Of a stretch of 40,838 nucleotides of DNA, positions 34,916 through 40,838 are shown piece after piece; position 1 is the stretch's first letter; each line of letters begins with the position of its first letter. Origin of the DNA: Pelagibacteraceae bacterium AG-426-L23 (GTDB taxonomy: Bacteria > Pseudomonadota > Alphaproteobacteria > Pelagibacterales > Pelagibacteraceae); the NCBI GenBank assembly GCA_003213115.1, contig QCNU01000002.1:81017-121854 (forward strand). Reading direction: 5' to 3'. The notes under the pieces were generated by a model. That model saw nothing but the letters and a program-made list of their open reading frames with translations, did no database searches and was not told the origin of the DNA. The position numbers and the translations under genes are program-made.

Positions 34916-35683
34916 ATGTTTAGAGTAGTTTTAACATTATTTTTGATGGTTTTTTTAACAAATGCCAATGCTGAGTCTAGATTACAAAAAGTCTTAAAAA
35001 GTGGAGAATTAAGAGTTGGTACCACTGGTGACTGGGACCCAATGTCAATGAAAGATCCATCTACAAATAAATATAAAGGATTTGATATAGATGTAATGAA
35101 CGAATTAGCAAAAGATATGGGTGTAAAAGTTAAATTCGTACCTACAGATTGGAAGACAATTGTCTCTGGAATTACAGCTAATAGGTATGATATTTCAACT
35201 AGTGTAACTAAAACTCCTAAAAGAGCTGAAGTGGCTGGTTTCACAACCACTTATTACAAATATGGTACAGTTCCTTTAGTGCTTAAAAAAAATTTAAAAA
35301 AATTTTCGACTTGGGACTCATTGAACAATAAAAATGTTACTATAGCAACTACTCTTGGAACATCTCAAGAGGAAAAAGCGAAAGAATTTTTTCCTAAATC
35401 AAAATTAAAATCAATTGAAGCTCCTGCTAGAGATTTTCAGGAAGTTTTAGCTGGAAGAGCAGATGGAAACATAACTAGTTCTACAGAAGCTAATAAATTA
35501 GTAATTAAATATCCTCAGTTAGCAATAGTTCCTGATGGTGAAAAAAATCCAGCCTTTTTAGCAATGATGGTTGCAAAAGATGATAAAGTTTGGAATGATT
35601 ATGTTAGTAAGTGGATTAAAAGCAAAAAATCTTCAGGTTTCTTTAAATCTTTACTAGCAAAATACAATCTTAAAAGTTTGTAA
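34916..35683 (+). CDS. amino-acid-type ABC substrate-binding protein (family 3), cyclohexadienyl dehydratase-like
   Basis: Periplasmic two-lobed protein, 255 residues, signal peptide 1-19 (ending ANA). SBP family 3 features: [49 protein letters not shown] (Arg103, the usual carboxylate ligand) and VLAGRADG. Sequence around [15 protein letters not shown] and the TxxxEA motif (Glu191) is closer to PheC-type cyclohexadienyl dehydratases than to common amino-acid receptors. The Asp that normally binds an alpha-amino group is Ser188. The permease gene downstream still favours a transport role. Ligand unknown. Confidence 0.85.
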   Translation: MFRVVLTLFLMVFLTNANAESRLQKVLKSGELRVGTTGDWDPMSMKDPSTNKYKGFDIDVMNELAKDMGVKVKFVPTDWKTIVSGITANRYDISTSVTKTPKRAEVAGFTTTYYKYGTVPLVLKKNLKKFSTWDSLNNKNVTIATTLGTSQEEKAKEFFPKSKLKSIEAPARDFQEVLAGRADGNITSSTEANKLVIKYPQLAIVPDGEKNPAFLAMMVAKDDKVWNDYVSKWIKSKKSSGFFKSLLAKYNLKSL

Positions 35684-35742
35684 TTTAAGTTTAAATAGCC
35701 TCTAATAATAATATAATTAATTTTCAAAAATACATTTATAAA

Positions 35743-36477
35743 GTGAAATTTATTAAATACATACCCTTTTTTTTATTACTTCAAGGATGTAGCTCAAACT
35801 ATGAATGGGGTTGGTACATCTTAAGTCCGAATAATTTTGAGGGTTTGACCAATCTAAAGTTTTTAATAAGTGGAATAACTACAACAATTTATATTTCTGT
35901 AGTCTCAATATTTTTTGCAATGATTGTGGGTTTAATCGTTGCCCTGCCCTCGATTTCTAATAATAAATTTTTAAGCTACGTTAATATTGTGTATGTCGAA
36001 ATTGTAAGAGCTATACCTCTATTAGTATTAATACTATGGATCTATTACGGCCTACCAATAATGTTAGGTATAAGTTTCTCTCCATTTGTTTCTGGTATAA
36101 TTGCACTAACTATCAGTGAAAGTGCTTTTCAAGCAGAAATTTTTAGAGCTGGTATTAATTCTATAAATAAAGGTCAACACGAAGTATCACACTCACTTGG
36201 AATGGATTTTTGGAAGAAAATGAGATTGGTGATTCTTCCTCAGGCAATTAAAGTGGTTTTGCCTGCTTTAGGGAATCAATTCGTTTACGTCTTGAAAATG
36301 TCTTCTTTAGTATCAATTATTGGTATTGCTGATTTAACCAGAAAAGCTAATGAGTTGGTTACAACTACTTATAGACCTTTGGAAATATACACTTTTTTAA
36401 TTTTAGAATATTTAGTATTAATTTTACTTGTTTCTTTTTTGGTAAGAAAACTAGAAAAAAAATTAAAATACAAATAA
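35743..36477 (+). CDS. amino-acid-type ABC transporter permease (HisM/GlnP family)
   Basis: Inner-membrane permease subunit, 244 residues, starting with GTG. About five membrane helices follow residue 38. The family signature is clear: EIVRAIPLLVLILWIYYGLP, SESAFQAEIFRAGINSI (read around AEIFRAGI), and the ATPase-contacting EAA loop HEVSHSLGMDFWKKMRLVILPQA. The N-terminus looks like a lipoprotein signal (LLLQGC, Cys16) ahead of the first helix. It lies 59 bases behind the binding protein. No ATP-binding subunit is encoded nearby, so one must be supplied from elsewhere. The end overlaps the MATE gene by 15 bases. Confidence 0.9.
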   Translation: MKFIKYIPFFLLLQGCSSNYEWGWYILSPNNFEGLTNLKFLISGITTTIYISVVSIFFAMIVGLIVALPSISNNKFLSYVNIVYVEIVRAIPLLVLILWIYYGLPIMLGISFSPFVSGIIALTISESAFQAEIFRAGINSINKGQHEVSHSLGMDFWKKMRLVILPQAIKVVLPALGNQFVYVLKMSSLVSIIGIADLTRKANELVTTTYRPLEIYTFLILEYLVLILLVSFLVRKLEKKLKYK

Positions 36478-37824
36478 TTTTTTAAAAGAAGTTTTAAATT
36501 CTTTTTTTAATAAGAATGGCACAAAAGTTAACACAACTAACCCCATTCCCCAATTTGTAATCATTATTGTATAAAAAATGTCTTGGTATTCTCCATTTTT
36601 AATATTAATTACATACCAAAGAGACATAAATGGTATTAATGTAAGTCTTAGTATGGTCATGTATAAACTGTAAGTTGGTCTTTTTAGTGCCTGAAATAGT
36701 GCTGAAGTAATAAAAAAAACTGGATAAACTGGACCTATAAGGGCTGCAACTTGAAGATATAGTGCTCCGCTTTGGATTACTTGAGGATCAGTTGTAAAAA
36801 AAGAAATTACTACTTCAGATGTTACAAAAATCAAAATACCAGCTAAAATCATAAATCCTGATCCAAATAATAAAGCTTTTCCATATACCTCTTTGACTCT
36901 AAAGTACATTTTTGCTCCAAAATTTTGTCCAGCTATTGATAATACAGCTGTGTTTAATCCTATTACAGGTAACAGCAAAACTTGTTCTATTCTTACAGCT
37001 GTTCCGTAGCCCGCAGTTGCCAACTCACCGAACTGACCTACGAAATAAAAAATGTTAAAAACTCCAAACATAATCATTAACATTGTAAACATAATCGGAA
37101 CCGATTGTTTAAAAAGTGTGCTAATAAAATCTATTTTTGGTTTAAAGCATTCTAAAAAAAGATATTTTCTTAATTTACAACAGTAAACCTTATTGGCTAA
37201 ATAAATAAGCCCAACACATTGTGACACCAAAGTAGCAATAGCTAATCCAGCTATTCCGAAAGGGGGTATAAATGCGTAACCAAAAATAAATAATGGATTA
37301 AGAAATATATTTAAGAAAAATGTAAATATAAGAACGTTTCTATAACTTTTAGTGTCTCCTTGAGCATTTAAAGTTCCATTCAAAGATAATTGAACCAAGA
37401 TAATTATAGCGCCAAAAAATATTATATCTAAATATTCTCGAGTAAGAATAATACTTTGCTCACTTGAACCCATTATTCTTAAAAGATCATCAGAAAAATT
37501 TAATCCGAACAATGTAACAAAAGCTGAAATAGCAATTGCAAAAATAATTGACTGAGCAACATACATTGATGCAATTTTGTCGTTTTTAGCTCCTATGGAA
37601 TTGCTAATTAAAGCTGTTGTTCCAGCGCCAATGCCCACTGCAACAGCTATAGCGATAAAATATATTGGCCACGATTTTGCAATTGCTGCTAAAGCCTCAG
37701 GCGAAATTCTACCAGCAAAATATGTATCAACTAAGTTATAGAAAGTTTGAAAAAGAGAACCTGTGCTAGCAGGTATAGTAACTTTTCTTAACAACTGCCA
37801 AATAGACCCTTTTGTTAAATCCAT
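36463..37824 (-). CDS. MATE-family multidrug/organic-cation efflux protein
   Basis: Inner-membrane exporter of 453 residues with about twelve hydrophobic helices in two six-helix halves. MATE features: GSIWQLLRKVTIPASTGSLFQTFYNLVDTYFAGR (read around FQTFYNLVDTYFAGR), IGAGTTALISNSIGA in the first half, and GTAVRIEQVLLLPVIGLNTAVLSIAGQNFGA-type sequence (read around IAGQNFGA) in the second. Such proteins exchange Na+ or H+ for drugs or metabolites; the substrate is unknown. It lies five bases behind trhO on the same strand and overlaps the ABC permease tail to tail. Confidence 0.9.
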   Translation of the reverse strand: MDLTKGSIWQLLRKVTIPASTGSLFQTFYNLVDTYFAGRISPEALAAIAKSWPIYFIAIAVAVGIGAGTTALISNSIGAKNDKIASMYVAQSIIFAIAISAFVTLFGLNFSDDLLRIMGSSEQSIILTREYLDIIFFGAIIILVQLSLNGTLNAQGDTKSYRNVLIFTFFLNIFLNPLFIFGYAFIPPFGIAGLAIATLVSQCVGLIYLANKVYCCKLRKYLFLECFKPKIDFISTLFKQSVPIMFTMLMIMFGVFNIFYFVGQFGELATAGYGTAVRIEQVLLLPVIGLNTAVLSIAGQNFGAKMYFRVKEVYGKALLFGSGFMILAGILIFVTSEVVISFFTTDPQVIQSGALYLQVAALIGPVYPVFFITSALFQALKRPTYSLYMTILRLTLIPFMSLWYVINIKNGEYQDIFYTIMITNWGMGLVVLTFVPFLLKKEFKTSFKKLFVF

Positions 37825-37829
37825 AAATT

Positions 37830-38735
37830 TTAATATTCTTTTTGGAATATATGCTTTGATCCAGTATTTTTAGCAAGGTTTATTTGGTTTTGGCGCATTC
37901 TAAATCTTAATTTTTGTGAATTGGTGAGTCTATCGTGACAATTTGGACATGATACGCCCTTCTCATATTTGTTTGATTTCTTATCTTTTGTTGAAATTGG
38001 TGTTCTGCAACCACTACACATTGAATATGTTCCTTGTTTTAATTTATGCTTCAAAGAAATTCTATTATCAAAAACATAACATTCACCTTCCCATAAACTA
38101 TTTTTTTTATTAATACTCTTTAAATAATTTAAAATACCACCTTTTAATTGGTATACATTTTTGAAACCTTTTTGTTTTAAATAGATTGAAGCTTTTTCAC
38201 ATCTTATTCCACCAGTACAAAACATTGCAATTTGTTTTTTTTTATTAAGTTTATTAAGATATTTAGGAAATTCTCTAAAATGTTTTATTTTAGGATTAAT
38301 TGCTTTTTTAAAACTGCCAACTTCATATTCAAAAGGTTTTCTTGCATCTAAAACTAAAGTACTTTTATCTTTAATTAAATTATTCCATTTAATTGGATCT
38401 ACATAATTATTTTTTTTTCTTTGTATGAAAGAAATATGAGTACCCATTGGGACTACTTCTTTTTTTATTTTAACTTTAGGTCGATGAAAAGGTTGGAACG
38501 AACTTTTTGAAATATTTTCACTATCAAAATCAATGATATTAAATAAATTTTTTATTTTATTTTTAGCCAATTTCAAATTTTTAATATTACTTGAAATAGT
38601 ACCATTTAATCCCTCCTTGGTAATAATTAAAGTGCCTCTAATATTTTTTTTTTTAAAATAATCGTTAAGTATAATCTTTTTACTTTTTAAGGCTGATATT
38701 TTTTTAAACTTATAAAATCCAGATATGTAAAACAT
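37830..38735 (-). CDS. trhO: tRNA uridine(34) hydroxylase TrhO (rhodanese-like, UPF0176/YceA)
   Basis: Oxygen-dependent hydroxylation of uridine 34 in tRNA anticodons is the established activity of this family. The 301-residue protein has an N-terminal acylphosphatase-like domain (GTLIITKEGLNGTISS, 34-49) and a rhodanese domain with the Cys loop MFCTGGIRCEKASIYL. The C-terminal domain has two Cys pairs (CSGCRTP and CPNCHD), as in the larger members. It shares one base with the O-methyltransferase gene upstream. Confidence 0.93.
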   Translation of the reverse strand: MFYISGFYKFKKISALKSKKIILNDYFKKKNIRGTLIITKEGLNGTISSNIKNLKLAKNKIKNLFNIIDFDSENISKSSFQPFHRPKVKIKKEVVPMGTHISFIQRKKNNYVDPIKWNNLIKDKSTLVLDARKPFEYEVGSFKKAINPKIKHFREFPKYLNKLNKKKQIAMFCTGGIRCEKASIYLKQKGFKNVYQLKGGILNYLKSINKKNSLWEGECYVFDNRISLKHKLKQGTYSMCSGCRTPISTKDKKSNKYEKGVSCPNCHDRLTNSQKLRFRMRQNQINLAKNTGSKHIFQKEY

Positions 38736-39388
38736 TATATTTTCCTACAAATTGTAAAGCCATCACCTATCGGTAATATTATTTGTTCTGTATTTTTATC
38801 ATTTTTAACATGTTTATTAAACTCTCTAATTAAATTAGTAAATTTGTCTTTATTATTGTAGTCAGCAACTTCTCCATGCCATAAAACATTATCAATGATA
38901 ATCAAATCTCCTTTTTTGATCATTTCTTTTGCTGAATTATAATAATTTATATAGTTTTCTTTATCTGCATCGATAAATACTAAATCAAAGTAATTGTTAG
39001 ATTTTTTTAATTCTTTTAAACTTTCTAATGCAGGCTTTATTATTTGTTTTATTTTAGTTTCTCTGGCTTTTACATAAAAAGATTTTGCTATTTTACTTAT
39101 TTCTTTATCTTTATCTAAACTGATTAATAAACCATCTTTAGGCAATGCTTGTGACATAGACAAAGCACTAAAACCTGTAAAACTTCCTATTTCCAAAATG
39201 TTTTTAATTTTTAATGACTCAATTAATATTTGTAAAAATTGTGCTTGAGAAATAGATATTTGTAACCTTTGTTTGTCACCAAGAGACTTATTGTAATTAA
39301 TGATTTCTTTTTGAATATTGGATAAATCTGTTGAATGTTCAATAATGTACTGTTCAAGATTTGAAGTTAAATCTATATTTTTTGGCAT
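38735..39388 (-). CDS. SAM-dependent O-methyltransferase (caffeoyl-CoA OMT family)
   Basis: Class I methyltransferase of 217 residues. SAM-binding motif I is ILEIGSFTGFSALSMSQALP; the acidic residue of motif II is in LISLDKD. The metal/catalytic motif FIDADKENYINYY and DNVLWHGEVADYNNKD place it with the CCoAOMT/COMT-like bacterial enzymes that methylate catechol-type hydroxyls with a divalent metal. The physiological substrate is unknown. It lies two bases behind gatB and shares one base with trhO. Confidence 0.9.
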   Translation of the reverse strand: MPKNIDLTSNLEQYIIEHSTDLSNIQKEIINYNKSLGDKQRLQISISQAQFLQILIESLKIKNILEIGSFTGFSALSMSQALPKDGLLISLDKDKEISKIAKSFYVKARETKIKQIIKPALESLKELKKSNNYFDLVFIDADKENYINYYNSAKEMIKKGDLIIIDNVLWHGEVADYNNKDKFTNLIREFNKHVKNDKNTEQIILPIGDGFTICRKI

Positions 39389-39390
39389 TT

Positions 39391-40838
39391 TTAACTTTTT
39401 AATGTCTTTTTAAGAATTTCGTTTACCAGTTGAGGATTTGCTTTACCACCTGAAACTTTCATAACTTGACCTACGAAAAACCCGAATAATTTTTCTTTTC
39501 CAGATTTGTATTGTTCCACCTTATCTTTATTTTTTAATAAGATTTCATTAATTATTTTCTCTAATTCTTTTGGATTACTTTGTTGTTTCATGCCCCTAGT
39601 TGCAATAATTTTTTTAGGATTTTCCCCACTTTTAACCATGATTTCAAAAACATCTTTTGCAATTCTACCAGATATTTCTCCAGATTTTATAGATTGTACT
39701 AGTTCAGCTAGACTTTGAGCGGAAACTGGGGACTGAGATATATTTAAATTCTTTTCATTTAACATAGCGAATAAGTCTCCCATCATCCAAGTTGCAGCTA
39801 ATTTTTTATCAGAAATTTTTGCTACTTTTTCATAATAGTCTGAGATCTCTTTTTCTGAAACAAGTACATTTGCTTCATAGGCAGTTAAACTATATTCATT
39901 AATAAATCTTTCTTTTTTCTTATCAGGAAGCTCTGGTAATGATTTTTTCAAGTCATTAATCATTTGTTGATCTAGTTCTAATGGTAATAAATCAGGATCT
40001 GGAAAATACCTATAATCATGAGCATCTTCTTTTGAACGCATAGATCTGGTTTGATTCTTTTTAGTATCAAATAATCTTGTCTCTTGGTCAATTTGTTTAC
40101 CATCTTCTAATAATTCAATTTGTCTTTTAGCTTCATAATCTATCGCCATTTGCATAAATTTAATTGAATTAACATTTTTTATTTCACATCGAGTGCCTAA
40201 TTTCTTATCTCCTAATTTTCTAACAGATACATTAACATCGGCTCTAAGTGAACCTTCTTGCATGTTTCCATCGCACGTGCCGAGATATCTCATAATGCTT
40301 CTTAATTTTTTAATGTAGGCATTAACCTCTTCTGGAGACCTAAGATCTGGTTTGCTAACAATTTCCATTAAAGCAATCCCAGACCTGTTTAAATCAACAT
40401 AAGTATTGGATGGATCTAAGTCATGGATACTTTTACCTGCATCTTGTTCTAAGTGAAGACGTTCAATACCAATTTCTTTTAAGCCATAAGGCATATCTAA
40501 TAAAACCTTTCCTTCTCCAACTATAGGATTTTTATACTGAGAAATTTGATAGCCTTGAGGTAAATCAGCATAAAAATAATTTTTTCGATCAAAAACAGAA
40601 TAGTTATTAATTTGAGCATTTAAACCTAAACCAGTTCTTACAGCTTGTTTGATGCATTCTTCATTTATTACTGGCAACATTCCAGGGAATGCTGAGTCAA
40701 TCAAACTTACTTGGTTGTTAGGTTCGGCACCAAATTTAGTTGAAGAACCAGAAAAAAGTTTCGAATTAGACAAAACTTGGGCATGAACTTCAAGACCAAT
40801 AATAACTTCATAATTAGCTTTGCTTCCTTTAATAATAT
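39391..40838 (-). CDS. gatB: aspartyl/glutamyl-tRNA amidotransferase subunit B (5' end outside window)
   Basis: GatB binds and phosphorylates misacylated Glu-tRNA-Gln or Asp-tRNA-Asn for amidation in the GatCAB complex. The frame is open to the right edge and reads [23 protein letters not shown], split at the family's conserved GLEVHAQ, so the start lies beyond the window; the TTG at 40773 is internal. Further motifs: [51 protein letters not shown] and [13 protein letters not shown]. The C-terminal GatB/YqeY domain is complete. It is the first visible gene of a gatB-OMT-trhO-MATE run. Confidence 0.97.
   Translation of the reverse strand, partial: IIKGSKANYEVIIGLEVHAQVLSNSKLFSGSSTKFGAEPNNQVSLIDSAFPGMLPVINEECIKQAVRTGLGLNAQINNYSVFDRKNYFYADLPQGYQISQYKNPIVGEGKVLLDMPYGLKEIGIERLHLEQDAGKSIHDLDPSNTYVDLNRSGIALMEIVSKPDLRSPEEVNAYIKKLRSIMRYLGTCDGNMQEGSLRADVNVSVRKLGDKKLGTRCEIKNVNSIKFMQMAIDYEAKRQIELLEDGKQIDQETRLFDTKKNQTRSMRSKEDAHDYRYFPDPDLLPLELDQQMINDLKKSLPELPDKKKERFINEYSLTAYEANVLVSEKEISDYYEKVAKISDKKLAATWMMGDLFAMLNEKNLNISQSPVSAQSLAELVQSIKSGEISGRIAKDVFEIMVKSGENPKKIIATRGMKQQSNPKELEKIINEILLKNKDKVEQYKSGKEKLFGFFVGQVMKVSGGKANPQLVNEILKKTLKS

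Noticed and set aside
34909-35250. Minus-strand 113-codon frame opposite the binding protein
   Set aside because: It is the antisense of the SBP family 3 N-terminal lobe and would run through the thiV promoter region; no domain is visible.
35668-35690. Hairpin CTTAAA...TTTAAG at the end of the binding-protein gene as a terminator or attenuator
   Set aside because: The stem is only six A/T-rich pairs with no following U tract; expected by chance in DNA this AT-rich.
40771-40773. TTG as the start of gatB
   Set aside because: The frame continues upstream through the conserved GLEVHAQ motif to the window edge, so this codon is an internal Leu.
1-40838. CRISPR arrays, insertion sequences, prophage or integron features
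   Set aside because: No direct-repeat arrays, transposase, integrase or phage structural genes were seen, and base composition is uniform; the region looks vertically inherited.

Overview
The window looks like a piece of the chromosome of a SAR11 bacterium (order Pelagibacterales, close to Candidatus Pelagibacter). The grounds are very high A+T throughout, Lys/Ile/Asn-rich proteins, alphaproteobacterial gene orders (hom-glpX-recJ; bamE/cbp3/rpmF/plsX/ihfA/merR; nrdR-ribD-ribE-ribB-ribH-nusB; rnc-lepB-acpS-pdxJ-pyrE-rsh), extreme packing, and a thiV-type symporter behind a TPP riboswitch. By my count only about 620 of 40,838 bases lie outside genes. No gene-free stretch exceeds 113 bases, and that one holds the riboswitch. 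I see no insertion sequence, prophage, CRISPR array or rRNA.

Layout. (1) 1-9749, all minus strand: ctaA, then (from a good promoter) rplM-rpsI, argC, a Lys-rich lipoprotein, hom, glpX, recJ, tRNA-Glu, an FAA-hydrolase-family gene and an aldehyde dehydrogenase that runs off the left edge. (2) 9800-13104: a small plus-strand chorismate mutase; a minus-strand block cbp3-rpmF-plsX-ihfA-merR-rpmG; plus-strand bamE, which overlaps cbp3 head-to-head. (3) 13101-21614, minus: hppA (proton pyrophosphatase) and an operon reading Asp/Asn hydroxylase-like gene, rpiB, glyA, nrdR, ribD, ribE, ribB(A), ribH, nusB. (4) 21693-22688, plus: hemB. (5) 22681-30025, minus: a ten-gene operon dapA, smpB, folK, rsh, pyrE, pdxJ, acpS, lepB, rnc, recO, mostly with overlapping ends. 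(6) 30059-36477: slt (+), tRNA-Ser (-), rarD (+), riboswitch-thiV (-), and a solute-binding protein plus ABC permease (+). (7) 36463-40838, minus: MATE exporter, trhO, an O-methyltransferase and gatB running off the right edge.

How they work together. Most genes are housekeeping: translation (L13, S9, L32, L33, two tRNAs, SmpB, GatB, TrhO, RNase III), amino acids (Hom, ArgC, DapA, GlyA), cofactors (riboflavin, folate, pyridoxal phosphate, heme, heme A), lipid synthesis (PlsX, AcpS), envelope (BamE, LepB, Slt) and respiration/energy (CtaA, CBP3, H+-PPase). Accessory functions are uptake and export: thiV under TPP control, an ABC amino-acid-type transporter without a local ATPase, RarD and MATE.

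No wholly new system is evident. The observations most worth a second look are a very compact TPP riboswitch whose 3' end carries the thiV ribosome-binding site; a riboflavin operon in which the GTP cyclohydrolase II domain has lost its zinc cysteines and lumazine synthase has Asn at the catalytic His position; an NrdR zinc ribbon with Cys-X-Cys spacing; an RSH (p)ppGpp enzyme lacking most of the segment between TGS and ACT; recJ ending inside tRNA-Glu; and a binding protein resembling cyclohexadienyl dehydratase.
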